Positions 1-8,664 of a DNA stretch of 40,606 bases are shown here, in pieces. The stretch is from IMG/VR virus record IMGVR_UViG_3300003691_000022, positions 1 through 40,606 of that record; one strand, 5' to 3'. Every line of letters begins with the position of its first letter. Positions within the stretch are counted from its first letter, which is position 1. The translations under genes were made by a program, and so were the position numbers. Origin of the DNA: a virus. The notes under the pieces were generated by a model. The model saw only the letters and a list, made by a program, of their open reading frames with translations, made no database searches and was not told where the DNA came from.

Positions 1-37
1 TTGCCGGTTGTCATGGTGGACAGGTTCCCGCTGCCCT
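1..37. repeat. Terminal direct repeat, left copy (circular join)
   Basis: Bases 1-37 are identical to the last 37 bases of the window. A large coding frame continues across the join without a break, so this is most simply the overlap left when a circular (or circularly permuted) genome was opened for display. The repeat lies inside the sbcC-like gene, so it is unlikely to be a biological terminal repeat. Confidence 0.95.
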
Positions 38-455
38 GTGCGCAAAATACCGAGTTGTAGAAAAGGATCTGTGAACCAAACTTTTCAATGATATATTTGT
101 CGTATTCGGTGTTTTTCCCGTTTACAACCGATTCACCATTGACAATGATAAAGGCTTCACTCTTGTCTGATCCACTGTCAATCTTCCAAATCAGGTGATA
201 TTCGTCACCATCATAAATGAATTTATGCTCAACCCTGGAATTCCTAAGAAAGAAATGATGCTTCAATGATCCTTTCCTTGAGGCTAATGTGCGGTATAAG
301 CTCATTAATTCAAGGAAGGTTGTCTTGCCTTTGCCATTTGGCCCGGCCAACGCGACAAGCCCGGTTTTGTCTTTTAGATCAAAAAAGATTTCATCACGGC
401 CAAGACCTTTTTTAATTCCGATTGCGCCCCTGATTAGCATTGATATGTTTTTCAT
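1..455 (-). CDS. sbcC: SbcC/Rad50-like ATPase, N-terminal part (gene spans the origin)
   Basis: This is the 5' part of an 834-residue SMC-type ATPase that continues at the right end of the window. Translation from ATG 455, behind a good AAAGGAG site at about 466-472, gives a Walker A loop GPNGKGKTT at residues 38-46 and a Q-loop FCAQG around Gln140. This is the usual N-terminal half of an SbcC/Rad50 nucleotide-binding domain. With SbcD it would form a nuclease that processes DNA ends, hairpins or recombination intermediates; phage homologues include T4 gp46. It has its own promoter-operator just upstream (476-519), in addition to read-through from sbcD. Confidence 0.93.
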   Translation of the reverse strand, partial: MKNISMLIRGAIGIKKGLGRDEIFFDLKDKTGLVALAGPNGKGKTTFLELMSLYRTLASRKGSLKHHFFLRNSRVEHKFIYDGDEYHLIWKIDSGSDKSEAFIIVNGESVVNGKNTEYDKYIIEKFGSQILFYNSVFCAQGSGNLSTMTTG

Positions 456-475
456 TTAAGCTGCTCTCCTTTTAA

Positions 476-519
476 TTAATCATGTGATGATTAATATTAT
501 AGCCTATCGTTTCTGTCAA
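476..519 (-). promoter_or_regulatory. Promoter-operator in front of sbcC
   Basis: On the minus strand there is TTGACA (519-514), a 17-bp spacer and TATTAA (496-491). Overlapping the -10 is a perfect dyad TTAATCA-N5-TGATTAA (476-494). The same promoter, spacing and dyad occur at 2879-2922 in front of the early operon, with identical geometry. The -35 lies inside the 3' end of sbcD. A repressor bound to the dyad would cover the -10 and start site. The regulator is unknown; the HTH protein at 3370 is a candidate by position only. Confidence 0.75.
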
Positions 520-1813
520 GCATTTGTTGAATAACCGGATGATGATCAATATTTTTTTTAATATTTCCGATTGTATCATGGAGAGTCTTTTTTATTTCCT
601 GAATCCATGGGCTTTGCTCCCCGGCTTCAATAGATTTAGCCTTATCAATGATGCCAGATGAAACCTTTTCACCTCTCAATTCTGCCATGGCTTTTATCTT
701 ATCCGGCAACGTTTCGGCCTCAAGAACTTTTTCTGCTCTGACCGTTTCCCTTGGAACACGAATCAAATTAACAATCACATGATCTGCGCCGGCATCATAA
801 AATTTTTTCTTGATTTGATCCTGGCTGATATTTGAAAGGTCATCTTGCCAGCCCTTCAATTCAAATTTTACATGGCATCCGTTATAAAGATCATCATCCA
901 TGGAATCCATTGAATCTATATACTTTTGCAATGGGATTGATTCTGAATCGTTTGTATAATCGGATTTGATTCCGATCATTTGCCTTGCCGGGGTTTTGAT
1001 GAATTCTGAATTACAATAATCTGGATGCTCACCATCGGTCACATCAACATTATGAACATAAAACCCCTTGTCTTCAGTTTCTCCATGGTTCATTCTGGTT
1101 GGTGAACCGGAATAAAAAATACCATCGCCCATGTCCTGGGATTTATGAATATGACCATAACAAATAAGATCCGCGTTCAATGTTTTCAGCTGTGCTTTTG
1201 AAACCTCAATATCAAGCCCTATCAATTGCTGTGTCTCGGAAATAAAAGCGCCGCCAACTTGACCGTGACCGTTTGCAATGTGTGGAACTTCAAACTTTGC
1301 AGCAATAATGCCAAACCCTGCAAACATGTTGCCCATTGCATTTCCAATTGCCTTTTCAGTATCTTCAATGGAAAGGTCATTGATAAAATATTGCTTTGTT
1401 GGTTGGGGAATTTGGGTGATGATAAATTCAGGGTCAGACTTTGGACCATCTGGATCATTGATTGATGTCCATTCTTTTTCTGAATAAATATATTGTCCTG
1501 GCATATCAGAAACCAGGATTGGGTATTTCCCTCTGCATTCTCTCAAGGCAAGTGCCGCGTGTCCATCATGAGAAGGTGTTCCAATCACAATGGCAACAGG
1601 AGCGATATCAAGCATGGATTGACCAATCCCAAGGATTGCCCGCGCTGAACGAGAATCAAGATTCAACAACCTGGAATCTGTCATATCACCAGATATGCAA
1701 ATCAAATCTGGTTTTTCTTCAATGGCTTTATCAGCTATAAACGAAACACATTTAAAAATTTCATCAAAATCTTTTTCCCGAAAATGCCAGTCTGCTGTGT
1801 GTAAGACTTTCAT
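497..1813 (-). CDS. sbcD: SbcD/Mre11-like nuclease subunit
   Basis: Calcineurin-like metallophosphoesterase of 438 residues, the nuclease partner of SbcC in DNA-end processing. Metal-binding motifs appear in the family order: D8-W-H10, G-D43, H82-D83, N-G-H183-G and G-H221-I-H223. The usual GNHD motif is replaced by GTPSHDG, which keeps the His-Asp pair but loses the Asn. The C-terminal third is a less conserved cap region. The gene starts one base after the stop of the upstream recombination gene and is followed 41 bp later by sbcC, so it belongs to the early recombination operon. T4 gp47 is the classical phage counterpart. The assignment is secure; the details of activity are not. Confidence 0.92.
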   Translation of the reverse strand: MKVLHTADWHFREKDFDEIFKCVSFIADKAIEEKPDLICISGDMTDSRLLNLDSRSARAILGIGQSMLDIAPVAIVIGTPSHDGHAALALRECRGKYPILVSDMPGQYIYSEKEWTSINDPDGPKSDPEFIITQIPQPTKQYFINDLSIEDTEKAIGNAMGNMFAGFGIIAAKFEVPHIANGHGQVGGAFISETQQLIGLDIEVSKAQLKTLNADLICYGHIHKSQDMGDGIFYSGSPTRMNHGETEDKGFYVHNVDVTDGEHPDYCNSEFIKTPARQMIGIKSDYTNDSESIPLQKYIDSMDSMDDDLYNGCHVKFELKGWQDDLSNISQDQIKKKFYDAGADHVIVNLIRVPRETVRAEKVLEAETLPDKIKAMAELRGEKVSSGIIDKAKSIEAGEQSPWIQEIKKTLHDTIGNIKKNIDHHPVIQQMLDRNDRL

Positions 1814-1814
1814 A

Positions 1815-2861
1815 TTATTTTTTCTCCTTTTCTTCTTTTAACCATATAAAGAAATCGTCACGCCATTGCTGTGTCGTGTTTGCGATACCGTTTGCCGCCT
1901 GGTTTTCATAATGGTCATAGTCCTGGCCGCAATCATCACACATTTTTCTCAATACTTTTGCCTGTTCTTCAGGTGTGATGTTCTGAAAGTCAACAAGGCT
2001 GGAATCTTGGTTGCTGTCATCTGGTTTGAATTTTGGATTTTCCTGGTTTAGTTCCGGCTCTTTTTCCGGCTCTGGATCATCCACAGGAATATCAATCACA
2101 TCGTTATCATGGTCCTGATTAACGTATGGGATTTGTCCGGTATCTTTAACACCGCCATATATCATATTCATTGATTCTGGCAAGTTATTTGATATAGCCT
2201 TCCTTACGTCTGGATGATTCACATTAGGGGTATAGCTTACCATGATAAAAGGCATACCAAGGACCTGGGCTTCATTTTTGTATTGGCCTTGGATACCAAG
2301 AACAAACCGAATGACGCGGGCTTTTGCCCCAGATTCAACAAGTTTTAGTTTGTTTTTTCTCTTCTGGATCATGTCACGCCTTACCATGGCGCTCACAAAT
2401 GAATCTTTAGTTTTATGGCCGTCTTTTTTCCAACTATCTTTTCCAGTGCAGCCCTTAACCTTTTCCCACTTGTTAGAATATTGGTCAAAAAATTCATCCT
2501 CAAGTACATCCATATCAATATCATCCTCAGCCTTGTGAAAATAGACCTTACCATCCGCCTTCCTGACTCCACCAACGGCACGAAAAGAGCAATATTTCCT
2601 ATCTGTACGGCCATCTGTCCGACACGTATCTATTGCAGACCATTCGAAGCCAGCCGCCGCCGCAAGCCTAAGCAGGCCATTGTAATGGATTCTATACTTG
2701 CCTGTTGCCTTGTAAACTTCATCAGGCCTTAGCTCTACCACTTCCACCATTGGCATGTAAAATGAATCATCTGTTGAAAGGATTGGTGATGGCATAAAAA
2801 TAAAAGCTCCCTTTGATCTCTCTTCATCCAAATAATCTTTAATCTTCTTAAAGTCTGTCAT
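1815..2861 (-). CDS. Early protein of 348 aa, possible recombination mediator
   Basis: First gene of the early operon, behind an excellent AAAAGGAGG site and the 2894-2922 promoter. A basic stretch around residues 160-190 (motif KARVIRFVLGI followed by a KN-rich turn) recalls phage proteins found next to exonucleases and thought to act as single-strand annealing or RecT-like mediators. The C-terminal third is acidic and low-complexity (Glu/Asp/Pro-rich) and then has a CDDCG pair. Its position directly upstream of sbcD and sbcC fits a role in recombination with the SbcCD nuclease. I do not recognise it with certainty; the function is inferred from context. Confidence 0.5.
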   Translation of the reverse strand: MTDFKKIKDYLDEERSKGAFIFMPSPILSTDDSFYMPMVEVVELRPDEVYKATGKYRIHYNGLLRLAAAAGFEWSAIDTCRTDGRTDRKYCSFRAVGGVRKADGKVYFHKAEDDIDMDVLEDEFFDQYSNKWEKVKGCTGKDSWKKDGHKTKDSFVSAMVRRDMIQKRKNKLKLVESGAKARVIRFVLGIQGQYKNEAQVLGMPFIMVSYTPNVNHPDVRKAISNNLPESMNMIYGGVKDTGQIPYVNQDHDNDVIDIPVDDPEPEKEPELNQENPKFKPDDSNQDSSLVDFQNITPEEQAKVLRKMCDDCGQDYDHYENQAANGIANTTQQWRDDFFIWLKEEKEKK

Positions 2862-2878
2862 GTTGCCTCCTTTTGGCG

Positions 2879-2922
2879 TTAATCATATAGTGATTAATAT
2901 ATGTATTGTTTCAAGGTGTCAA
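2879..2922 (-). promoter_or_regulatory. Early operon promoter with operator dyad
   Basis: The minus strand reads TTGACA (2922-2917), a 17-bp spacer and TATTAA (2899-2894). A perfect dyad TTAATCA-N5-TGATTAA (2879-2897) overlaps the -10 and the expected start near 2887. It matches the sbcC promoter at 476-519 in hexamers, spacing and dyad position. The region lies between divergent genes (2861 leftward, 3016 rightward), the layout of a phage regulatory switch. Confidence 0.8.
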
Positions 2923-3015
2923 TCTTTTTTATTGACTTTGTTTAATTTTTGTTTAAATATTGTCAAAAAGTATGGTGGAGTATATCACAAACATTTTTAT
3001 AAAGGAGCAACAATC

Positions 3016-3348
3016 ATGAAAATAGATTTGATGCAATTAGAGTTTATCGATATTTTATTGCGAACAATCGCTATAGAAACTGAACAACACTTTGGTGTAG
3101 AATTCACTTTAACAAGCCTTTACCGCATTGATGATGATGGAGTCCATGGTACGCTACCGCTAAGAGGCATTGACAAAAGATGCAAAGATAAAGGCTTAGG
3201 AAAATGCGTTGAAAGATGGGTAAATAATAGATGGGAATATGATCCAGTAAGGCCTAAAAAGAAATGCTGTAAATTCCACAAGACAAAGGATGGTGAATAC
3301 CATTTACATTTTCAGACTCATCCGAATACGGAAAGACGACATTATTAA
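3016..3348 (+). CDS. Small M15-peptidase-like protein
   Basis: A 110-residue protein starting at ATG 3016 behind AAAGGAGC. Its motifs follow the order of M15 (VanY / L-Ala-D-Glu endopeptidase) zinc peptidases: a TSLYR block at 33-37, H44 in GVHG, D53 in RGIDKRC, and an H-L-H-F-Q block at 96-100. In that family two His and one Asp bind zinc. The protein is shorter than a typical endolysin and has no cell-wall-binding domain or signal peptide. It could be the lysis enzyme, since no other peptidoglycan hydrolase is visible, or a divergent member with another role. It is on the plus strand beside a regulator, which is unusual for a lysis gene. Confidence 0.5.
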   Translation: MKIDLMQLEFIDILLRTIAIETEQHFGVEFTLTSLYRIDDDGVHGTLPLRGIDKRCKDKGLGKCVERWVNNRWEYDPVRPKKKCCKFHKTKDGEYHLHFQTHPNTERRHY

Positions 3349-3369
3349 TATAAAAGGGATATAAAAAAA

Positions 3370-3648
3370 ATGTGTGACTTTGATGAGTGGGGATACAAGG
3401 AAAGATTAAAAAGAGAATCAGAAATAAAAAAGGAAACAAAATTGGAAAAATCAAAAATTCATAAGGAAATAGCAACCAGGCTTTTTATGACATGCACCGA
3501 ATTTGCAAAGGCTCATAGTATCTCAAGGTCCACGGTATCTGGTTGGGGAAATGGAAAAAACATATCCCCAGACCATTGCAAATTGTTGCATGGATTGGGG
3601 ATATCTCAAGAAGCTATTGAAAATCCTTGTGAAAAAGTTAACCCTTAA
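3370..3648 (+). CDS. Small helix-turn-helix DNA-binding protein (possible repressor)
   Basis: Protein of 92 residues, weak AAAAGGG ribosome site upstream. The first 35 residues are highly charged (Lys/Glu, likely helical). Residues 40-80 look like a compact HTH: a segment with TEFAKAHSISRSTVSGWGNG, then PDHCKLL and GISQEAI, as in Cro/CI-type or YdaS-like regulators. It lies in a plus-strand pair divergent from the early operon, close to the TTAATCA dyad, so it is the best positional candidate for the protein that binds the two matching operators. It overlaps the convergent tail gene by 11 bp at the 3' ends. Confidence 0.6.
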   Translation: MCDFDEWGYKERLKRESEIKKETKLEKSKIHKEIATRLFMTCTEFAKAHSISRSTVSGWGNGKNISPDHCKLLHGLGISQEAIENPCEKVNP

Positions 3649-3940
3649 TATTTTTCATTGTCGCTATGTCATTAAAAAGTGACGACAAGATATTTTTATC
3701 TGACTGATCTATTGACATAGCGTCAATGCTTGTATCAATTTTATTTTTAATTGAGTCTGATAAATCCTTTTTTTCTTTTTCTTTTTTTATATCAACCTCT
3801 TCCAAATCCACAGCAAGTAATTCATCTTCAGTTGGCATTGTTCTTTCATCTGACCACTCGATTATTTTATTATCTCTGGTCCTACAGCTTGGTCCTGTAA
3901 CAAGACTGTCAATTCTTTTCCATAAATTATCTATTTTCAT
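3638..3940 (-). CDS. Probable tail-fibre assembly/chaperone-type protein
   Basis: A 100-residue acidic protein at the distal end of the tail module. ATG 3940 is preferred over an upstream TTG (3952) because a GAGG site sits 7 nt before it. The N-terminal part contains I-x-W-S-D and a PTEDELLAVDLEE segment; similar PTE-x-EL patterns are common in small proteins encoded just after tail fibres. The rest is a Lys/Glu-rich helix ending in a hydrophobic patch. It follows the fibre gene stop by one base, so the two are probably translationally coupled. The chaperone role is inferred from position and the short motif. Confidence 0.45.
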   Translation of the reverse strand: MKIDNLWKRIDSLVTGPSCRTRDNKIIEWSDERTMPTEDELLAVDLEEVDIKKEKEKKDLSDSIKNKIDTSIDAMSIDQSDKNILSSLFNDIATMKNIKG

Positions 3941-3941
3941 A

Positions 3942-4751
3942 TCATGCCTCAATCTCTGTAATCGTTATTGATGAAGACATTACACCGCCAAGGTTTCTGA
4001 CACCGGCTTCACCATTAAATGTCGTTGTGCCAGCAACCTTCCCCCCACACCTGACTTTGAATGTGGTGGCGCTCGTTGTCCCGGCTATCATTATAAATGT
4101 AAATTTAATATTAGTCACGACTGTAGCGGCATTTCTGGTTCCACATGCCGCAATAGCATCAGCTATTGAATCCTGAAACAATGCACAGGTCAATCTATTT
4201 TCCACAGAGAATGAAGCGTTAAAAACTACATCAATTTTTAATTTATTGGTTGATTTCGTAGGTGTTACGGCAAGGGTCATGTACTCATCACCTTCAGTAT
4301 TTTGAGGTATGGAATCATCTGCTGGCATGACCGTTGTCCCTGTGGAAACCTCGCCATCATCCATATAAACCTGTTGTACGACTCTACCTGAATTTATCAC
4401 CCATGTACCTGTGACATCACCAACAGGGTTAACAATCGTTGATCCTGGCCCATTGGCAATAAGGCAATTGTATATAGCCCCATCAGATCCGGTTACAACA
4501 GCACCAGGCTCATAGTCTGGACCCTCTGGGTCTGTCCCGTCCCAAGCCAAAAAAGGACCGGATGAATTTATTTCAACGCCAAGGGCTGATAAATATCTAA
4601 AAAGCTGATTAAATTGAATTCTTTGTGGGTGCTGTCCGCCTGGTGTTGAATATGACATTGGCCACAATTCATTAAGATCAAGACCACCCAGTCCAACATC
4701 ACCAGCATTGGCGTATTTTGTTTTTATAATACCATCAATATCTCTTGACAT
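3942..4751 (-). CDS. Tail fibre or distal tail protein
   Basis: Protein of 269 residues with strong AGGAG. The N-terminus is Gly/Asp-rich and probably attaches to the baseplate. Residues about 65-100 (FLAWDGTDPEGPDYEPGAVV, then GAIYNCLIANGP) resemble the small beta domains common in phage fibres and carbohydrate-binding modules. The remainder is Thr/Ser/Val-rich beta structure with few charged residues. It is the second-last gene of the tail block, where host-recognition proteins usually lie. No enzymatic motif was seen. Confidence 0.6.
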   Translation of the reverse strand: MSRDIDGIIKTKYANAGDVGLGGLDLNELWPMSYSTPGGQHPQRIQFNQLFRYLSALGVEINSSGPFLAWDGTDPEGPDYEPGAVVTGSDGAIYNCLIANGPGSTIVNPVGDVTGTWVINSGRVVQQVYMDDGEVSTGTTVMPADDSIPQNTEGDEYMTLAVTPTKSTNKLKIDVVFNASFSVENRLTCALFQDSIADAIAACGTRNAATVVTNIKFTFIMIAGTTSATTFKVRCGGKVAGTTTFNGEAGVRNLGGVMSSSITITEIEA

Positions 4752-4777
4752 TTTGGGGCTCCTTATTGTTTTTTAAA

Positions 4778-5761
4778 TTACGATGTAAGACTTATTGATT
4801 CAATATCATATGAAACGGAATCAATGGTAACACCACTAATCACAACGTCTGACTTTATTTGCATGACAATAATATCATCGGCAACAACTCTGAAAGGAAC
4901 CGCAAATGATCTGCTGACCTCTGTTGTGTCTCTTGGTATTGGGATAACATATGTCACCTCGTCCGCTGCAGCTGTATTATTCCTTGCATTTATGGTCACG
5001 CTTCTTGTGCCTGTTGATGTTGGAACGGTCATTGTGATATTGAATGTCAGACGATACAAACCATCGTTTGGCAATTCCATTGTCCCAAGCAATTCATCAA
5101 GAACCATGCTGATGCTATCGCTTGATTGATAATCAACAAGGTCTTGATAGGATGTTGTCAGATTATAGGCATCATTTATTATTTCCATAATACCAAATAA
5201 GGTAGGCAATGAAATCACGTTTGATATTTTAGCAAACAATATTCCTGTTGCTGCATCAGATCTTAATATCCCACCAACTTGAGTAACAATTGATGGAGGC
5301 GTTTCGACAAAATCACCTGGGTCAACATCGCTAAGATAAACAGGTAAACCCTGTGTCAATAAGCTGGTATCTAAGTCTCTCACTTTTCCGAAGGTTGCAA
5401 TAGTTCCCTCTTCACCGTCTAAAATTAATCCGGTAACTATTCCAAGTATTCTGGCATTTGTTAATGAGTCTGCCAGGGCCAATTGTATCTTTGGCAATTC
5501 GGTTGTTGGATCCACTCCGTCATGCCTTACCGCTTTGCCATTTGCTATGTCAACACCGGTCAAATTTATAACCCGTATGAATTGCTCTTTGCCTATATTC
5601 AGCGTGGTTTCTTCAATGTCATCCTGTGATATGTGGGTTTTCTCTGTCGCATCATATCCAATCCTCCCTTCAGCGTGGACATGTCCGGTTATCGTTGTAT
5701 CAAAAATAATTGATTTTATTTCACCGCTTTCGGCATAATCTGCAAAAGTTCTTAGTGCCAT
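4778..5761 (-). CDS. Tail/baseplate-associated structural protein, probable fibre
   Basis: Protein of 327 residues behind AAGGAG. The central part (residues about 60-180: FIRVINLTGVDIANGKAV, later GLPVYLSDVDPGDFV and VGGILRSDAATG) resembles repeated beta modules of phage fibre and virion-surface proteins. The C-terminal ~130 residues look like a beta-sandwich (alternating Thr/Val/Ser strands). It lies between the DUF2612 baseplate gene and the terminal fibre gene. The exact role is not resolved. Confidence 0.55.
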   Translation of the reverse strand: MALRTFADYAESGEIKSIIFDTTITGHVHAEGRIGYDATEKTHISQDDIEETTLNIGKEQFIRVINLTGVDIANGKAVRHDGVDPTTELPKIQLALADSLTNARILGIVTGLILDGEEGTIATFGKVRDLDTSLLTQGLPVYLSDVDPGDFVETPPSIVTQVGGILRSDAATGILFAKISNVISLPTLFGIMEIINDAYNLTTSYQDLVDYQSSDSISMVLDELLGTMELPNDGLYRLTFNITMTVPTSTGTRSVTINARNNTAAADEVTYVIPIPRDTTEVSRSFAVPFRVVADDIIVMQIKSDVVISGVTIDSVSYDIESISLTS

Positions 5762-5775
5762 TTTTTTTAAACTCC

Positions 5776-6504
5776 TTAAGCTATAAGCAAGGTTCCTGCA
5801 TCATCTGTTAAATTATTACCAAAATCATCAATCAAATAGGTTGGTATAATAGACTGTTCAAGCAACTCTTCAAAGGTTCTGATAAAAGGCGCCTGATCAA
5901 AACCAAAACCATTATCATCAAAACCAAAATTCCCTGAAGTCGCATGAATGTAAATATTTTCTATTCTCACGCCAGCTGGCTTTGTTATCAGTCCAGATTC
6001 AACGGTTGAAATGATAACGACATCAGGCTGAGAATCATCAAGGATAACATCCATTGTCATATCGCCATTGTCTATATAATGACCACCACCAAAAGCACCT
6101 TGAATGATTGCATCCAGGGAAGGCAATGAACAGTCTGTTAACAATTGACCACCACGAACGATCAAAAGCGCCCTGTATGATTCATCATCAATACCAACCT
6201 TTGTTTCTCCACCTGGCGTGAATGGCAATTGGTCAAATCCAACACCGGCATCATCAAAACCAAACCATATTAAATCACCTGGAGATATCAACGGGCGCGG
6301 ATAAATCAAACGCTCACCGATATAATCAAGCCAGATCCCGGTAGCTGTCAAGATTGATGATTGTTTTTCGATATCACATGCCGGATCAACAAGATTTGTT
6401 TGAATGATTGAATTTATCGAATTTATCAAGTTTCTTAATACTATGCTGCCCCTTGGTTTACCTTCAATCAAATCACTATTATTCGTTACATCAGGGCATG
6501 TCAT
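5776..6504 (-). CDS. DUF2612-type baseplate protein
   Basis: Protein of 242 residues, overlapping the baseplate J gene by 4 bp. Features match the DUF2612 family, the counterpart of Mu gp48-like proteins at the baseplate edge: a first segment ending in GIWLDYIGERL, then YPRP, an FGFDDAGVGFDQLPF block, and DESYRALLIVR. A near-copy of the block, FGFDDNGFGFDQAPF, recurs at about residues 195-209. The family usually links the baseplate wedge to fibres. Confidence 0.75.
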   Translation of the reverse strand: MTCPDVTNNSDLIEGKPRGSIVLRNLINSINSIIQTNLVDPACDIEKQSSILTATGIWLDYIGERLIYPRPLISPGDLIWFGFDDAGVGFDQLPFTPGGETKVGIDDESYRALLIVRGGQLLTDCSLPSLDAIIQGAFGGGHYIDNGDMTMDVILDDSQPDVVIISTVESGLITKPAGVRIENIYIHATSGNFGFDDNGFGFDQAPFIRTFEELLEQSIIPTYLIDDFGNNLTDDAGTLLIA

Positions 6505-7694
6505 GACAGCACCACGTTAATATCATCAATGGAAAGAAACCTTATCTTTTGATTAAGATCAGCAACTATTGATTCAACGTCACCAGGGCTCGACTTGTCT
6601 TCAAGGGTCAACGCTGTTACCACATGGCCAACGACTGAATTTATTGGTGTGAATAATCTTGTTTTTTGAAGGTCTTCAGATATCTTCATCCCATCGAGCT
6701 CAAAGAAATCAGGACCAACGCCGATGGAAACACCACCGTTTATATAATTAAAAGTACGGTCCTTTAATTGCTGCAAGCCATCTGCTGGAAAGTTTGGCCC
6801 TGCTGTGGTGGTGATGGTCACTTCAATATTTAAAAATCCTGGACGGAAAAAGTTTATATCAGTATTCGGCAAATCAGAAACTGAAGTTGTCCCGGTTGTC
6901 CCGGTCCCACCTGTTTTCTTTAATCTAATTGCGTCTGCAATATCTTGATCAAGTCCACCCTCAACCACCATTGCAATTGAATTTTGTTCTATCTCAACGC
7001 CCTGAACAATGATTGGCACCTTTGTATCGTTTTCATACCCAATGACCTCAATCACATTATCCTGTTCTGATATCACTGATGCCATGGCATCAAGGACCGA
7101 TAAGGCATTTCGGAAAAGTTCTGTGAAATATCTTTGACGATAAGCTGAATCAGATTCAATATCTCTTCCTGTTGCCCCATCAGCCTGATTCGTTACGGTT
7201 TCCCATCCTGGCACCACATCAACAACGCTTGTAAGCTGACCGGCCAACAATTCAATAGGACCCGTTTCAACTGCTGACATGGTTGCAGATACCACACCAA
7301 AAGCGTCAAGCTGTGCATCTTCATCAAGTGCGTACAAATCACCGGCATCACTCCTTGCCCTTGATCCTGCTATGATAGGCGCACCAGGTGAGCCGCCAAG
7401 TGTTACGGTTACAATAGTACTTTCAGCCTTATTCTTTGGAATACCCAACAAAGCCGCCTGGCCTTCAAGCTGAGAAGCAAAGGCCCTGAAGATATTGATA
7501 GCACCTGCAACGCTGATAATGGCATCATCAGACTGAGACATTGACAAAGCAAGGTTGTCAATAAATTGACCTTGTGGGGATTTTGCATCCACGACTATAT
7601 TTTCGCCAAATGCTGCCTTAAAAGCCGTTCTTAATAAGGTTTGATATTCTGATAATGTTGTGGGCATTACTCCCGTATCATCAATGATTGCCAT
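6501..7694 (-). CDS. Baseplate assembly protein J (wedge)
   Basis: Protein of 397 residues matching the baseplate J (P2 gpJ / Mu gp47) family. It has an N-terminal helical segment with GQFIDNLALSMSQ, a central region with PGWETVTNQADGATGRDIESD and SDSAYRQRY, and a C-terminal domain of mixed strands. In contractile-tail phages J forms the inner wedge of the baseplate with the gp25-like and DUF2612-like proteins encoded on either side here. The start overlaps the previous stop (TAATG). Confidence 0.88.
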   Translation of the reverse strand: MAIIDDTGVMPTTLSEYQTLLRTAFKAAFGENIVVDAKSPQGQFIDNLALSMSQSDDAIISVAGAINIFRAFASQLEGQAALLGIPKNKAESTIVTVTLGGSPGAPIIAGSRARSDAGDLYALDEDAQLDAFGVVSATMSAVETGPIELLAGQLTSVVDVVPGWETVTNQADGATGRDIESDSAYRQRYFTELFRNALSVLDAMASVISEQDNVIEVIGYENDTKVPIIVQGVEIEQNSIAMVVEGGLDQDIADAIRLKKTGGTGTTGTTSVSDLPNTDINFFRPGFLNIEVTITTTAGPNFPADGLQQLKDRTFNYINGGVSIGVGPDFFELDGMKISEDLQKTRLFTPINSVVGHVVTALTLEDKSSPGDVESIVADLNQKIRFLSIDDINVVLS

Positions 7695-8041
7695 TATGCG
7701 CTTACCTCCACAGGACCAAATATTGAATTGATAGTTGCATCATATTTAAAATTCCTGGTATTTCTTTCAAGGGTTGCCGATACCTGACCAATGCTTGTGA
7801 CTTCCGGTTCTTTCAATATTTCAGCGTTCAAGACAGATGCCGCCAAGCCAGGATCAACAGGTTTTGTGATGATCTCTTCAAAGTATGGAACCCCGGCCAC
7901 AGTATTCATAAAATATTTACCTTTGAATAATTGCAATCTTTGGTCAACATTTTCAACAAGAGATTCAACGCCTTCAATTATCTTTATATTGCCTTGAGAA
8001 TCAAGAATTGGCTCCCCATCTTTAAAAAACCATGTTCTCAT
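7694..8041 (-). CDS. gp25/GPW-like baseplate wedge protein
   Basis: Protein of 115 residues with the compact alpha/beta layout of T4 gp25 / P2 W proteins. Near the centre is ENVDQRLQLFKGKYFMNTVAG, followed by a helix and a final strand pair ending in INSIFGPVEV. It sits between the spike gene and J, the standard order in P2/Mu-like baseplates, and shares one base with each neighbour. Confidence 0.75.
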   Translation of the reverse strand: MRTWFFKDGEPILDSQGNIKIIEGVESLVENVDQRLQLFKGKYFMNTVAGVPYFEEIITKPVDPGLAASVLNAEILKEPEVTSIGQVSATLERNTRNFKYDATINSIFGPVEVSA

Positions 8042-8664
8042 TATTGCGGTACTCCTGTGTTTTCTTGGGCGTCACCGTTTGAATCTGGTCCCTGTGCATG
8101 TGTTATCAAATTACTATTAGGACCATTAAAAACAGCCGGTCCAGTGATAACACCGTCAATCATTTCAAGATCACCTTTTATTTTCACACCATCATTTTCA
8201 ACACAGACAAAAATTAAACCGTCTTCTTTCTGCAAGCACATACCGGTTAATGATCCAGGCGTGATTGACAAGGCTCCATATGATGGGATAACGTGTGCAT
8301 CCTCTTTATCAAAAATCCCGTTCCCTGGGTTTTCTTGGGAAAAGGTTTCTTTGAATTTTGTGATTCCACGCTGTGAAAATTTTATTTCAACCGGGGTTCC
8401 AGATGGCAAAGGAGCAATCAGGACGAAACCGCCGCCACCCGGCCATATTACCGGAACGTTCACGATTTCTGATTGTGGCTCAACTTCGCCATCTGTCAAA
8501 AGAATATTGATGGCAGGCTTGACCCGGCATCTTTTCGTTTCAGGATTATACGATTCAATAATTCCAGGGATTGAAATAAAAATAGTCTTAAGCAATTGAT
8601 TGAAAACGAATTGCAAAGCATCCGTCAAATTTGAATAATCCTTTTCAATATTAAGATTGCTCAA
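8041..8664 (-). CDS. Baseplate spike protein (Gp138/gpV-like)
   Basis: Protein of 207 residues. The N-terminal domain (GIIESYNPETKRCRVKPA through a Gly-rich PGGGG segment and LPSGTPVEI) is the OB-fold pattern of Gp138/gp45 spike proteins. The C-terminal part is short repeating beta structure typical of a membrane-piercing needle. A terminal His-containing segment (ITHAQGPDS) may be a metal-binding tip, but that is inference. It overlaps the hub gene by 14 bp. Confidence 0.78.
   Translation of the reverse strand: MSNLNIEKDYSNLTDALQFVFNQLLKTIFISIPGIIESYNPETKRCRVKPAINILLTDGEVEPQSEIVNVPVIWPGGGGFVLIAPLPSGTPVEIKFSQRGITKFKETFSQENPGNGIFDKEDAHVIPSYGALSITPGSLTGMCLQKEDGLIFVCVENDGVKIKGDLEMIDGVITGPAVFNGPNSNLITHAQGPDSNGDAQENTGVPQ

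Noticed and set aside
2932-2986. Rightward promoters TTGACT-AAATAT or TTGTCA-TATATC for the 3016 gene
   Set aside because: Hexamers or spacing are weak. A rightward promoter is expected here but the sequence does not decide its position.
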